In this document: positions 8,768 to 19,946 of the stretch, piece after piece | Numbering within the stretch: the first letter of the stretch is position 1 | How the letters are laid out: each line of letters begins with the position of its first letter | From: Rhodobacterales bacterium HTCC2255 | Lineage (GTDB): Bacteria; Pseudomonadota; Alphaproteobacteria; Rhodobacterales; Rhodobacteraceae | Direction: 5' to 3' | Assembly: GCA_000153745.1 (NCBI GenBank) | Contig: DS022282.1 | Coordinates: forward strand, 62,001-126,000 | DNA: 64,000 bases | Made by a program: the position numbers and the translations under genes | The notes under the pieces: generated by a model | What the model was told of the DNA's origin: nothing | The model's database searches: none | Seen by the model: only the letters and a program-made list of their open reading frames with translations

Positions 8768-9478
8768 ATGGTTGAAAAAAAGAAAAATACTTCGGGTCGT
8801 GGAATGCGAGATTTGCAGGTTAGAGTAAAATCTGCAAAAGGTAGAAAACTGTCATCCACATTGTGGCTTAAAAGGCAATTAAATGATCCATATGTAGCAA
8901 GAGCTACAAAAGAAGGCTATCGTGGCAGAGCTGCTTTCAAGATAATGGAATTAGACGATAAATTTCGGTTCCTTGTTCCTGGGGCAAGAATTGTGGATCT
9001 TGGATGTGCACCTGGGGGTTGGTGCCAAGTCGCTGTTAAGAGGGTAAATGCAAATGGTGATAAGCAAGGAAAAAAAATAGGGACAATTCTAGGAATTGAT
9101 TTGCAAGAAGTGGATCCAATTGAAGGATGCGAAATTCATGTATTGGATTTCATGGAAGATGATGCTGATAATAAAGTTAAAAAATGGTTGGGTGGGAATG
9201 CTGATGTAGTAATGTCAGATATGGCAGCAAGTGCTTCGGGCCATAAGCAAACTGATCATATAAGGATCATGGCATTATGTGAAACTGCTGCGTATTTTGC
9301 CTTTGATGTTCTTGAAGAAGGTGGAACGTTTGTAGCAAAAGTTTTGGCGGGCGGCGCTGAGGGTGAATTGCAGAAGTTATTGAAAGAAAAATTTACTAAA
9401 GTATACCACATGAAACCTCCAAGTAGTCGTGCTGATAGTTCGGAAAAGTTTGTTGTAGCAACTGGTTTTCGAGGATAA
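8768..9478 (+). CDS. rlmE: 23S rRNA (uridine-2'-O)-methyltransferase RlmE
   Basis: A 236-residue FtsJ/RrmJ-type Rossmann methyltransferase, expected to methylate U2552 of the 23S rRNA A-loop. SAM site: [16 protein letters not shown]. The K-D-K-E catalytic tetrad is visible as [28 protein letters not shown] and [10 protein letters not shown]. An Arg/Lys-rich N-terminal extension of about 40 residues, common in alphaproteobacteria, probably contacts RNA. It follows ppx by 10 bp and is therefore likely in the same transcript. Its 3' end faces the agmatinase-family gene across 13 bp with no obvious terminator. Confidence 0.94.
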   Translation: MVEKKKNTSGRGMRDLQVRVKSAKGRKLSSTLWLKRQLNDPYVARATKEGYRGRAAFKIMELDDKFRFLVPGARIVDLGCAPGGWCQVAVKRVNANGDKQGKKIGTILGIDLQEVDPIEGCEIHVLDFMEDDADNKVKKWLGGNADVVMSDMAASASGHKQTDHIRIMALCETAAYFAFDVLEEGGTFVAKVLAGGAEGELQKLLKEKFTKVYHMKPPSSRADSSEKFVVATGFRG

Positions 9479-9491
9479 TCCGAGAAGATAT

Positions 9492-10451
9492 TTATTTCTT
9501 CAAATTTGATCTTTCATGAAAAATAAAACCTAAAAAGTTTAGTAATACTTGGGCAGCTAAAATTGATGTACTATCAGTTTGGTCATATGCAGGTGCAACC
9601 TCTACAAGGTCTATCCCAATTACTTCATTATTCTTACTTAACTCTTGCAGAAGCTCAAGAACGTCATAATATAAAAACCCACCATGACTAGGAGTGCCTG
9701 TGCCAGGTGCAATAGATGGGCAAAACGCATCAATATCAATTGTTACATAAACGCGTCCTTTTGGTATTCTTTTGGCTGCTGCATGTGGACCAATTTTGCG
9801 AAATTGCCTCACTGATAAAATATCAGAACCCATTTTCTTGGCATCTTCATACCCACTCTTAGCTGTAGAGCTTACATTCCTGATACCAAATTGTGAAATT
9901 CCTCTAACATATTTTTTTTCAGCCGCTCGCCGCATGGGATTGCCATGACCATAACGTACACCATGTCTTTCATCTACAAAATCAAGATGCGCATCGATTT
10001 GAACAATATGAAATTCATCTTGATCATCAAATGCATTAATGCACGGTATGTTGATTGAGTGATCCCCTCCAATTGTTACTGGGATTGCACCAGACTTTAA
10101 TGCTGCTCTAACTGCAATTTCAATATTTTCATGACTTTTTTTAGTGTTTGTATGGATGATATCTGCATCTCCCATATCGACAATATTTATGTTATTATCT
10201 AAGTAAGTAATATCATCTTCATGGTCATACGCTCCAGCATGTCCAAAAGAAAACAATGTTGACGCTTCTCTTACCGACCTTGGCCCAAATCTTGCGCCTG
10301 ACCTGTATTGTGCTCCAGAATCAAACGGTGCTCCAATGATTGCTGCGTCTGCATCAATATTTGACCAATCACTTACGTAAGGGTTTTTCCCAAATGTTGC
10401 TATTCCTACAAATGGTAAATTTAATCGCCCATCTTCATAACTATGTCCCAA
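9492..10451 (-). CDS. speB: Agmatinase-family ureohydrolase
   Basis: A 319-residue binuclear manganese ureohydrolase. All six metal ligands of the family are visible: TIGGDHSIN, QIDAHLDF and TIDIDAFCPS (both Asp of DID are kept; the usual DP that follows is CP here). The start MGHSYEDGRLNLPFVGIATFGKNP and the SRSxFGPRSVREAS-like block (GARFGPRSVREAS) resemble agmatinases more than arginases. It would split agmatine or a related guanidino compound into urea plus an amine. The substrate is not proven: many proteins of this group act on guanidinobutyrate or other guanidines. It stands alone, divergent from guaB, and is distinct from the arginase at 43567. Confidence 0.82.
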   Translation of the reverse strand: MGHSYEDGRLNLPFVGIATFGKNPYVSDWSNIDADAAIIGAPFDSGAQYRSGARFGPRSVREASTLFSFGHAGAYDHEDDITYLDNNINIVDMGDADIIHTNTKKSHENIEIAVRAALKSGAIPVTIGGDHSINIPCINAFDDQDEFHIVQIDAHLDFVDERHGVRYGHGNPMRRAAEKKYVRGISQFGIRNVSSTAKSGYEDAKKMGSDILSVRQFRKIGPHAAAKRIPKGRVYVTIDIDAFCPSIAPGTGTPSHGGFLYYDVLELLQELSKNNEVIGIDLVEVAPAYDQTDSTSILAAQVLLNFLGFIFHERSNLKK

Positions 10452-10592
10452 AATGAATTCCCCTGTGGTTGTTACATGCTAGGATGCGGTACAAAAAGCT
10501 ATGTTTCAATAGATATTTTTTTATCTAAAACCTGAAAACAGGCCTTTCCTTTTTGTTAAACCCGTGAGATATGACATCTGCAATACCGATAA

Positions 10593-12059
<1,467 letters not shown>

Positions 12060-12062
12060 GTT

Positions 12063-13226
12063 ATGACACCATCTGCTCGATATGCTGCATCAATTAGTAT
12101 ACTTGATAAAATTATAGCTGGCGCACCTGCGGAACGTGAATTAACTATTTGGGCTCGTGGAAATAGATTTGCCGGTTCAAAAGATCGTGCTGCTATTCGT
12201 GACTTAGTATATGACTCATTGCGCAACTTAAGAAGTTACGAACATTTTAGTGGTTTAAGTGGAGCCCGCGGTGTATTTGTTGGAAGGCTGATATCAAAAA
12301 ATGAAGAAATAGAATCTATTTTTAATGGTCAGGGATATGGTCCAGTTTGTTTGACTGATATTGAAAAGAATACAGTTAATACAAAAAAAAATGATATGCC
12401 TTATGCTGTGCAAATGGATATCCCCGATTGGTTAAGTGAAAAATTTGGTAATATACATAACTACAATATTTTAAAATCTCGCGCTCCAATTGATTTGCGT
12501 GTTAATATAAAAAAAATATCATTAAAATCCGCAATTTCTGAGTTAAAAAAAGATAATATTGAAACAGAGAAATTAGATTTGGTTGATACAGCATTGCGAG
12601 TTAAAGGTGAAACGCGTAAAATTCCTCAGACGAAGTTATATTTAAACGGACTAATTGAATTGCAGGATGCCGGCTCACAAGCACTTGTAGCGCAATTAGA
12701 TTGTCCTAAAAACGGTAAAGTATTGGATTATTGCGCTGGAGGGGGTGGCAAAACTCTAGCCATTGCATCAAGAACTTTTAATAATGTTTCGTTCTCAGCT
12801 TATGATAAAAACCAATCCCGTTTAAAAGAATTAAAAATAAGGGCTCAGAGAGCAGGTATCAAAGTTGATTTATTGAAAAATGATCCAGTTATAGGCATAG
12901 AAAAATATGACCTAGTTGTTGTTGATGTCCCGTGTTCAGGTAGTGGTTCCTGGAGACGATCACCGGACGCTAAATGGAAATTCACTGAACAGCGTTTAAT
13001 TGAGCTCATGGCAATACAAACTGAAATACTAGAAAATACAGCAGATTTAGTAGCTACTGGTGGTACGCTAGCATATATGACTTGTTCACTTTTTTCATGT
13101 GAAAATGAAGAACAAGTAAATAAATTTATTTTAAAAAATAAATCCTGGAAAATTAATCAAAGTAAGCAAATTAAACTTTCAAGTAGCTCTGATGGTTTTT
13201 ATTTAGCATCTTTGTCTAGAAGGTAA
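12063..13226 (+). CDS. rsmB: RsmB/NOP-type RNA 5-methylcytosine methyltransferase
   Basis: A 387-residue class I SAM-dependent RNA methyltransferase. The SAM loop is VLDYCAGGGGKTLAIAS. Motif IV, VVDVPCSGSGSWRRSPDAKW, and motif VI, LAYMTCSLFSCENEEQV, give the two cysteines used by m5C RNA methyltransferases. The N-terminal helical part (about residues 1-75) resembles the NusB-like domain region of RsmB proteins. It probably modifies 16S rRNA; the exact target base cannot be read from sequence. It follows guaB by 3 bp, so it is likely co-transcribed with it. Confidence 0.85.
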   Translation: MTPSARYAASISILDKIIAGAPAERELTIWARGNRFAGSKDRAAIRDLVYDSLRNLRSYEHFSGLSGARGVFVGRLISKNEEIESIFNGQGYGPVCLTDIEKNTVNTKKNDMPYAVQMDIPDWLSEKFGNIHNYNILKSRAPIDLRVNIKKISLKSAISELKKDNIETEKLDLVDTALRVKGETRKIPQTKLYLNGLIELQDAGSQALVAQLDCPKNGKVLDYCAGGGGKTLAIASRTFNNVSFSAYDKNQSRLKELKIRAQRAGIKVDLLKNDPVIGIEKYDLVVVDVPCSGSGSWRRSPDAKWKFTEQRLIELMAIQTEILENTADLVATGGTLAYMTCSLFSCENEEQVNKFILKNKSWKINQSKQIKLSSSSDGFYLASLSRR

Positions 13227-13339
13227 TATTATTCTTAAATTATTGTATTACTTACTATTTTAAAATAATTTCTAAATTTTTTTAGCTTGTTCATAAATTT
13301 TTCTTGCAATGTTCCTGTTTTGCCCCCATAAGCAAATTA

Positions 13340-13354
13340 GAACATTATAAGAAC
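13340..13354 (+). promoter_or_regulatory. SOS (LexA) operator upstream of recA
   Basis: GAACATTATAAGAAC is an exact GAAC-N7-GAAC, the LexA operator of alphaproteobacteria. It ends 46 bp before the recA start. The same motif occurs before lexA in this window (33558-33572), which strongly supports function. Confidence 0.88.
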
Positions 13355-13400
13355 GTCTGTGGTTTTTGGTTGCTACAGCATTGAAATAAGGAGATAACTT

Positions 13401-14489
13401 GTGGCATCAACTTTATTAGAATTTAATGGAAAGAAAAGCATGGACAAAGAAAAGGCATTAGAATCTGCCTTAGGTCAAATCGAGCGTCAGTTTGGTAAAG
13501 GCTCTATTATGAAACTAGGTGACGAAAGTGCTCGCTTAGATATTGAAGCAACTTCAACAGGATCGTTGGGTTTAGATATTGCATTAGGAATAGGCGGATT
13601 GCCAAAAGGTCGAATTATTGAAATTTATGGCCCTGAAAGTTCTGGAAAAACAACTTTAACGTTACATGCCATTGCTGAAGAGCAAAAAAAAGGTGGTGTT
13701 TGTGCATTTGTCGATGCTGAGCATGCTTTAGATCCTACATATGCAAAAAGATTAGGAGTAGATATTGATGAACTTTTAATTTCACAACCAGATGCTGGTG
13801 AACAGGCATTAGAAATTACTGATACTTTAGTTCGCTCTGGGGCAGTATCAATGGTTGTTGTGGATTCAGTTGCCGCTCTTACGCCAAGAGCAGAATTAGA
13901 AGGTGACATGGGCGATCATCAAGTTGGTGCTCAAGCACGTCTAATGAGCCAAGCAATGCGTAAGCTTACGGGCTCGATTGCAAAATCAGGCTGCATGGTA
14001 ATATTTATAAATCAAATTAGAATGAAAATTGGTGTAATGTTTGGTTCACCTGAAACAACTTCAGGTGGAAATGCATTGAAGTTTTATTCATCAGTAAGAT
14101 TAGATATTCGTCGTATTGGTGCAATTAAAGACAGGGATGAAATTGTTGGAAACCACACTCGTGTAAAGGTTGTAAAAAATAAAGTATCACCTCCTTTTAA
14201 ACAAGTTGAATTTGATATTATGTACGGGCAAGGCATTTCAAAGCGTGGTGAACTAATTGACCTTGGAGTAAAGCTTGGATTTGTAGAAAAATCAGGATCA
14301 TGGTTCTCTTGTGGTGATGAACGTATTGGTCAAGGTCGAGAAAATGCTAAAACTTATCTTAAAGATAATCCAAAAATGGCTTATGAAATAGAAGATAAAA
14401 TTAGAGCTGCACACGGTTTAGATTTTGATGATCTACCACCAGAATCTGATGCTCCTGAAGATGACATAAACTCAGTTGTTGAAAGTTAA
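13401..14489 (+). CDS. recA: Recombinase RecA
   Basis: A 362-residue RecA, the ATP-dependent strand-exchange protein and LexA co-protease. Walker [10 protein letters not shown] is at about residues 77-85, followed by [21 protein letters not shown] and [14 protein letters not shown]. The C-terminus is acidic ([17 protein letters not shown]). I chose the GTG at 13401 because AAGGAGA sits about 6 bases upstream; the first ATG is 13 codons inside. An SOS box lies 46 bp before the start and a strong terminator follows 17 bp after the stop, so it is a monocistronic SOS unit. Confidence 0.98.
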   Translation: MASTLLEFNGKKSMDKEKALESALGQIERQFGKGSIMKLGDESARLDIEATSTGSLGLDIALGIGGLPKGRIIEIYGPESSGKTTLTLHAIAEEQKKGGVCAFVDAEHALDPTYAKRLGVDIDELLISQPDAGEQALEITDTLVRSGAVSMVVVDSVAALTPRAELEGDMGDHQVGAQARLMSQAMRKLTGSIAKSGCMVIFINQIRMKIGVMFGSPETTSGGNALKFYSSVRLDIRRIGAIKDRDEIVGNHTRVKVVKNKVSPPFKQVEFDIMYGQGISKRGELIDLGVKLGFVEKSGSWFSCGDERIGQGRENAKTYLKDNPKMAYEIEDKIRAAHGLDFDDLPPESDAPEDDINSVVES

Positions 14490-14506
14490 AAAAGAACAAA
14501 TATTAT

Positions 14507-14540
14507 AAAAAGGCTGGGTTCAACCCAGCCTTTTGCTTTT
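14507..14540 (+). terminator. Rho-independent terminator of recA
   Basis: An 11-bp stem AAAAGGCTGGG / CCCAGCCTTTT with loop TTCAA (14508-14534), followed by a T-rich tract (GCTTTT). It lies 18 bp after the recA stop codon. Confidence 0.92.
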
Positions 14541-14609
14541 GTACTGTGGACAGTATTTGAATCGACCTGTAAACAATTTTGAATATGTATTTAACAGGGT
14601 ATACAAAAA

Positions 14610-17267
14610 ATGGTTAGCGTTAACGATATTCGGTCCACTTTTTTAGATTTTTTTGAAAAAAACAATCACACAGTTGTTGATAGTTCACCTTTAGTGCCAA
14701 GAAACGATCCGACTTTGATGTTCACAAATTCAGGAATGGTACAATTTAAAAACCAATTTTTAGGACAAGAAATTCGTTCATATAATCGCGCAACAACCGC
14801 ACAAAAATGTGTGCGTGCAGGTGGTAAACACAATGATTTGGATAATGTTGGATATACTGCAAGACACCATACGTTTTTTGAAATGCTTGGCAATTTTTCA
14901 TTTGGTGATTATTTCAAAGAAGAAGCTATAATATACGCTTGGGATTTGATCACAAAAGAATTTGGAATTGATAAAAATCGTTTATATGTAACTGTCTATC
15001 ATACCGACGATGAGGCTGCAAATATTTGGAAAAAATATGCAGGGTTATCTGATGATCGTATCATAAGAATTGCAACAGATGATAATTTTTGGCGAATGGG
15101 TCCTACTGGCCCTTGTGGCCCATGTACGGAAATTTTTTATGATCATGGAGAAAGTGTATTTGGAGGACCCCCAGGGTCGCCAGAAGAAGATGGTGATAGG
15201 TTTATTGAGATCTGGAACGTTGTATTCATGCAAAATGAACAATTTTCGGATGGCACCCTAAAGCCTTTAAAAATGCAATCTATTGATACTGGAATGGGAT
15301 TAGAGCGCATTGCCGCATTATTGCAGGGTAGTCATGATAACTACGATACAGATTTGATGCGTGATTTAATTGAGGCTTCAGCTCAGGCTACAGGTGTAGA
15401 TCCATATGGAGACCAAAACTTGCACCATCGCGTGATTGCAGATCATTTACGTTCAACATCCTTCTTAATTTCTGACGGTATCTTACCCTCAAATGAGGGA
15501 CGAGGATACGTTTTACGTAGAATAATGAGGAGAGCAATGAGGCATGCACACCTTCTAGGTGCAAAGGATCCAATAATGCATCAATTAGTCCCAGCATTGG
15601 TCAGTCAAATGGGGCAAGCTTACCCGGAGTTGGGTCATGCCCAATCTTTAATAGAAGAAAGTTTATTACTTGAAGAAACACGTTTTAAAACAACATTGGA
15701 TCGAGGCCTTAAGCTTTTAGATGAAGAAACTGGAGTTTTTGCATCCGGGGCAACACTTTCTGGGAAAACTGCGTTCAAATTATACGACACTTTCGGCTTT
15801 CCACTTGACCTTACACAAGATGCTTTGCGCGAAAAAGGTGTTGATGTTGACGTAGATGGTTTCAATGATGCGATGTCTGAACAAAAAGCAAAGGCTCGAG
15901 CAGCATGGGTTGGATCAGGGGAAGTTGCAGATGAAGGTATTTGGTTTGATATTGCTGATAAGCACGGAACTACAGATTTCTTAGGATATGATACACAAAC
16001 ATCAGAAGGCCAAATCCTGGCATTATTGCAAGATGGTAATATTGTGAACAAGGTTTCAGAAGGTGATGATGTGATGGTTGTTCTTAATCAAACGCCTTTT
16101 TATGCTGAGAGTGGCGGGCAAATAGCAGATAATGGATCTATTAATGTAGAAAAAAATGAAATTATTATCACTGATGTTAAGAAAAAAGCAGGAGTGTTTA
16201 TTCACATTGGCAGAGTTGTATTTGGTGAGATATCAAATGGGTCATCTGCTGAGCTATCAGTTAATACTGAAATGAGATCAGGAATATGTAATAGTCATAC
16301 TGCTACTCATTTATTAAATGAAGCTTTACGATCAAAGTTGGGTCAACATATTGCACAGCGAGGATCATTAAATGCAGAAAATAGGTTAAGATTTGATTTT
16401 AGCCATTCAAAAAGTATGACACAAAGTGAATTAAGAGATGTTGAATTAGAAGTTAATAATTTGATAAGGCAGAACTCGTCTGTAAAAACTCGAATTATGA
16501 CACCGGAAGATGCCCGTGAACTTGGTGCTCAAGCCTTATTTGGTGAGAAATATGGTGATGAAGTGAGAGTAGTCTCCATGGGAAATAAAAAAGATTCAGG
16601 TAAAGGTTTAGCCGGTAACACTTATTCATTAGAATTATGTGGTGGTACTCATGTTCAACGTACTGGTCAAATTGGCGCATTCGCATTAATTGCTGAAAGT
16701 GCATCTGCTGGTGGTGTTCGAAGAATTGAAGCATTTACTGGTAAAACAGCTGAATTACATCATGCTGAACAATCAAAAATAATGAATGAACTTGCCAGTA
16801 TATTTAAAACAAAAACAGAAAACGTTATTGATAGAGTCAAAAGTTTGATTGATGAGCGTAAATTGCTTCAAAGTGAAATAATCAATTTACGAAAAGCAGT
16901 TGCAATGGGTTCAAATGATGACAGTCAAAATATTCTAAAAATTAATAACTTTAATTTTTACGTCCAAACTTTTGATGATGTTCCTAGTAAAGATCTAAGA
17001 AGTCTTGTCGATGAGCATAAGAACAGACTAGGTTCTGGCATTATTTTGTTGATTTCAGGTGCTGGTGGTAAGGCAGCTATATCAGCTGGAGTAACTTCTG
17101 ATCTTACTGATCAAATTAATGCAGTGGATTTAGTTAAAATTGTGGCAGTTGAACTTGGTGGAAAAGGTGGTGGAGGTCGACCAGACATGGCTCAAGCAGG
17201 TGGTAATGATATGGCTAATGTTAAAAAAGCAATATCTTTAGTAGAAAATTTTTTAAAGGAGTTATGA
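14610..17267 (+). CDS. alaS: Alanyl-tRNA synthetase
   Basis: An 885-residue class II synthetase that charges tRNA-Ala. The N-terminal catalytic domain begins [19 protein letters not shown] and contains [16 protein letters not shown] and the [17 protein letters not shown] block. The editing domain carries [11 protein letters not shown] and, near residue 672, CGGTHV, the zinc-binding pairs. The C-terminal [13 protein letters not shown] motif is conserved. Full family length. A weak AGGG lies about 11 bases before the ATG. The order recA-alaS-icd is common in alphaproteobacteria; a small DUF1330 gene follows after 1 bp. Confidence 0.98.
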   Translation: MVSVNDIRSTFLDFFEKNNHTVVDSSPLVPRNDPTLMFTNSGMVQFKNQFLGQEIRSYNRATTAQKCVRAGGKHNDLDNVGYTARHHTFFEMLGNFSFGDYFKEEAIIYAWDLITKEFGIDKNRLYVTVYHTDDEAANIWKKYAGLSDDRIIRIATDDNFWRMGPTGPCGPCTEIFYDHGESVFGGPPGSPEEDGDRFIEIWNVVFMQNEQFSDGTLKPLKMQSIDTGMGLERIAALLQGSHDNYDTDLMRDLIEASAQATGVDPYGDQNLHHRVIADHLRSTSFLISDGILPSNEGRGYVLRRIMRRAMRHAHLLGAKDPIMHQLVPALVSQMGQAYPELGHAQSLIEESLLLEETRFKTTLDRGLKLLDEETGVFASGATLSGKTAFKLYDTFGFPLDLTQDALREKGVDVDVDGFNDAMSEQKAKARAAWVGSGEVADEGIWFDIADKHGTTDFLGYDTQTSEGQILALLQDGNIVNKVSEGDDVMVVLNQTPFYAESGGQIADNGSINVEKNEIIITDVKKKAGVFIHIGRVVFGEISNGSSAELSVNTEMRSGICNSHTATHLLNEALRSKLGQHIAQRGSLNAENRLRFDFSHSKSMTQSELRDVELEVNNLIRQNSSVKTRIMTPEDARELGAQALFGEKYGDEVRVVSMGNKKDSGKGLAGNTYSLELCGGTHVQRTGQIGAFALIAESASAGGVRRIEAFTGKTAELHHAEQSKIMNELASIFKTKTENVIDRVKSLIDERKLLQSEIINLRKAVAMGSNDDSQNILKINNFNFYVQTFDDVPSKDLRSLVDEHKNRLGSGIILLISGAGGKAAISAGVTSDLTDQINAVDLVKIVAVELGGKGGGGRPDMAQAGGNDMANVKKAISLVENFLKEL

Positions 17268-17268
17268 T

Positions 17269-17559
17269 ATGAATGCTTATTGTATGGTTCAAATTACGGT
17301 ACATAATTCAGAGGAATATGCAAAATATGCTGCATTAGCTGGTCCAGCAGTACAGAAATATGGCGGTGAATTTTTAGCACGTGGTGGAAAGTGCCTTACA
17401 AAAGAAGGGCCAGTGCAGTTAAGAAATGTAATTATAAAATTTCCAGATTTTGATAGTGCTATCACCTTTTACGAGTCTCCAGAGTATAGTACAGCATTGG
17501 AGTTTGCATTAGCAGATGGAGTTTCAACAAGAAACTATACAATTGTTGAAGGTGTTTAA
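17269..17559 (+). CDS. DUF1330 family protein
   Basis: A 96-residue protein with the DUF1330 ferredoxin-like (dimeric alpha-beta barrel) pattern: CMVQITVHNSEEYAKYAALAG, KYGGEFLARGG, VIIKFPDFDSAITFYESPEY and a C-terminal YTIVEGV strand. The biochemical role of this family is unknown. It starts 1 bp after the alaS stop; the Shine-Dalgarno AAGGAG sits in the last alaS codons. It is therefore expressed with alaS, an arrangement kept in other alphaproteobacteria. A terminator follows. Confidence 0.88.
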   Translation: MNAYCMVQITVHNSEEYAKYAALAGPAVQKYGGEFLARGGKCLTKEGPVQLRNVIIKFPDFDSAITFYESPEYSTALEFALADGVSTRNYTIVEGV

Positions 17560-17598
17560 TAAATTATAGATTTTTTAAGTATCATTATTTTGATATTT

Positions 17599-17637
17599 AA
17601 AAGGGCTATTTAAATAAATAGCCCTTTTGATTTTTTT
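17599..17637 (+). terminator. Terminator between DUF1330 and icd, probably bidirectional
   Basis: A 14-bp perfect stem AAAAGGGCTATTTA / TAAATAGCCCTTTT (17599-17612 with 17615-17628), followed on the plus strand by GATTTTTTT. The minus-strand read of the same stem ends in TTTTAAAT, so it can also serve icd, whose stop is at 17636. Confidence 0.88.
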
Positions 17638-18844
17638 ACATCGCTTTATTTAAATTTTCATCAATTTTCTCTAAGAAACCTTCTGTCGTTAGCCAGTTTT
17701 GATCTGGACCAACTAACAAAGCCAAGTCTTTAGTCATATGCCCATTTTCAACAGTTGAAACTATAACTGTTTCTAATTTGTCTGCAAAATCTAATAGTTG
17801 TTGATTATTATCTAATTTTGCACGGTGCTTTAAGCCTCCAGTCCATGCATAAATAGAAGCAATTGAATTTGTGGAGGTTGCTTCTCCTTTTTGGTGTTGA
17901 CGATAATGACGCGTAACGGTTCCGTGAGCAGCTTCTGCTTCAACAATTTTCCCATCTGGTGTCATAAGTTGTGATGTCATTAATCCTAATGAGCCATAAC
18001 CTTGAGCTACTGTATCAGATTGAACATCTCCATCGTAATTCTTACATGCCCATACATAACCACCAGACCACTTCAATGCTGCTGCAACCATATCATCAAT
18101 AAGTCTGTGCTCATAATGAATGCCTGCTTTTTTAAATTTAGCTTCAAATTCATTTTCATACACTTCTTGGAAGATATCTTTAAATCTTCCATCATAAGCT
18201 TTCAGAATTGTATTCTTAGTTGATAAATATACTGGCCATCCAAGATTTAAACCGTAGTTTAAGGATGCTCGTGCAAAATCATAGATTGAGTGATCAAGAT
18301 TATACATGCCCATTGTAATACCCGATGAGGGCGCATCAAACATGTCTTTTTCTATGATAGTTCCATCTTCACCTTCAAACTTTATGGTTAATTTTCCAGC
18401 TCCTGGAAAACGAAAATCTGTGGCTTTGTATTGATCCCCATAAGCATGACGACCTACTACAATTGGTTGTGTCCATCCAGGGACTAGTCTTGGCACATTT
18501 TTACAAATAATTGGTTGCCTAAAGATAACTCCGCCTAAGATATTTCTAATAGTGCCATTAGGTGATCTGTACATTCGTTTTAGACCAAATTCTTCAACAC
18601 GCTGTTCATCTGGAGTAATCGTTGCGCATTTTACGCCAACTCCATATTTTTTAATAGCTTCAGCTGCATCTACAGTTATTTGATCATCCGTATCATCACG
18701 TGCTTCTATGCCTAAATCATAATATTTTAGATCTAAATCTACATATGGTAAAATTAGTTTATCTTTGATGAACTGCCAAATAATACGTGTCATTTCATCG
18801 CCGTCTAGTTCAACGACGGGGTTATCCACTTTGATCTTAGTCAT
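17636..18844 (-). CDS. icd: NADP-dependent isocitrate dehydrogenase (homodimeric, eukaryote-like type)
   Basis: A 402-residue enzyme that oxidatively decarboxylates isocitrate to 2-oxoglutarate in the TCA cycle, making NADPH. Its length and the start [22 protein letters not shown], with [16 protein letters not shown] and [16 protein letters not shown], mark the short type related to eukaryotic IDH1/2. That is the usual form in alphaproteobacteria and differs from E. coli Icd. [12 protein letters not shown] near residue 308 is the NADP-binding region. AAAGAGG lies about 6 bases before the ATG. A perfect 8+8 bp palindrome lies 76 bp upstream of the start and may be an operator. Confidence 0.97.
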   Translation of the reverse strand: MTKIKVDNPVVELDGDEMTRIIWQFIKDKLILPYVDLDLKYYDLGIEARDDTDDQITVDAAEAIKKYGVGVKCATITPDEQRVEEFGLKRMYRSPNGTIRNILGGVIFRQPIICKNVPRLVPGWTQPIVVGRHAYGDQYKATDFRFPGAGKLTIKFEGEDGTIIEKDMFDAPSSGITMGMYNLDHSIYDFARASLNYGLNLGWPVYLSTKNTILKAYDGRFKDIFQEVYENEFEAKFKKAGIHYEHRLIDDMVAAALKWSGGYVWACKNYDGDVQSDTVAQGYGSLGLMTSQLMTPDGKIVEAEAAHGTVTRHYRQHQKGEATSTNSIASIYAWTGGLKHRAKLDNNQQLLDFADKLETVIVSTVENGHMTKDLALLVGPDQNWLTTEGFLEKIDENLNKAM

Positions 18845-18919
18845 TCAGAGCCTCTTTAATTGTCAGTGTTTGGAATCATAACATGCACCTACTAACGTAT
18901 TTTTTTATGCTTTTAAAGT

Positions 18920-18939
18920 ATGTATACGATTGTATACAT
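18920..18939. promoter_or_regulatory. Perfect inverted repeat between icd and trmJ, putative operator
   Basis: ATGTATAC-GATT-GTATACAT is an exact 8-bp inverted repeat with a 4-base spacer in the 257-bp divergent gap. GTATAC half sites of this sort are typical of FadR-like GntR regulators; that assignment is inference. It is 76 bp from icd and 162 bp from trmJ. Two copies of AATATATT (18981-18988, 19000-19007) lie nearer trmJ. Confidence 0.5.
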
Positions 18940-19101
18940 CATTATGATTTTAAATTTATTTAATACGCATACTTATATGTAATATATTTTTATATGTATA
19001 ATATATTAGGTGGTGAAAAAATTAACTATTTAAAAGTTTCTTGTCATTATACGCGTAGAGTTTTATCAGAAAAATAATACTTAAAATTTTGGGAAATTAT
19101 A

Positions 19102-19851
19102 ATGAATAATAATGAATGGATTAATTCGAAGCCTTCCATTATTTTAATTGGCCCCCAAATGGGTGAAAATATTGGTGCATCTGCACGAGCAATGCTAAAT
19201 TTTGGCATAGAAAACATGAGTATTGTAAGTCCAAGAGATGGTTGGCCAAACGCGCGAGCGAAATCTATGGCAGCTGGAGCAGGGCGTGTTTTAGATACTG
19301 TTCAATTGTTTGATAAAACGTCAGATGCACTCAAAAATTTAAATTTTGTTTTTGCAACAACAGCAAGAACGAGGGATTTAGCAAAAGAAGTAATGTCACC
19401 AGAACGAGCAATGATGTATGCCAGAGCATTGACACAAAAAGGTAAAAAAGTTGGTTTTATGTTTGGTCCTGAAAGTTCAGGCTTGTCAAATGAAGATATT
19501 GCTCAAGCAAATGTATTAGTTTCTGTTCCAGTAAACCCAGAATTTTCTTCATTAAATTTATCGCAATGTGTATTGTTGTTAGCATATGAATGGCAACGTC
19601 AAACAATTGAAATACCTCATGAGATTATGGCATTGGCTGGTACTGAATTTGCTTCTATAAATGAAGTCCAAAAACTCGTTGATCGATCTGAAGAAGCGCT
19701 TCAGGCTAGAAACTTTTTTTGGCCAAAAAATAAATCTGAAAGTATGTTGTTATCTTTTAGAAATATGTTTTCTAGACTAAAGTTAACTAAAATGGATGTT
19801 CAAATATTGCATGGAATTTTTAAGGCAATGGAAAAATCAAGAAATGATTGA
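19102..19851 (+). CDS. trmJ: tRNA/rRNA 2'-O-methyltransferase, TrmJ-like (SpoU)
   Basis: A 249-residue SPOUT (trefoil-knot) methyltransferase. Motif 1 is IGPQMGENIGASARAMLNFG; the knot motifs are VGFMFGPESSGLSNEDI and VSVPVNPEFSSLNLSQCVLLLAYEW. These match TrmJ, which methylates position 32 of some tRNAs, better than TrmH or RlmB. It stands between icd (divergent) and ctaA, with a 95-bp gap to ctaA. Target position is inferred from family only. Confidence 0.88.
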   Translation: MNNNEWINSKPSIILIGPQMGENIGASARAMLNFGIENMSIVSPRDGWPNARAKSMAAGAGRVLDTVQLFDKTSDALKNLNFVFATTARTRDLAKEVMSPERAMMYARALTQKGKKVGFMFGPESSGLSNEDIAQANVLVSVPVNPEFSSLNLSQCVLLLAYEWQRQTIEIPHEIMALAGTEFASINEVQKLVDRSEEALQARNFFWPKNKSESMLLSFRNMFSRLKLTKMDVQILHGIFKAMEKSRND

Positions 19852-19946
19852 ACGAGTGACTATTCTTTCAAATTTTACCAATCGAAAAGTTGGACGAAAA
19901 GCATGTCTTGCACTAAATCATTACAAATGTTTCATAAAGGTAGATC

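Noticed and set aside
15635-16051. A 138-codon open frame on the minus strand
   Set aside because: It is antisense to alaS and has no start signal or family match.
18822-18829. TTATCCAC, close to a DnaA box
   Set aside because: A single copy inside the icd coding region; no cluster of boxes, dnaA or dnaN nearby, so no origin.
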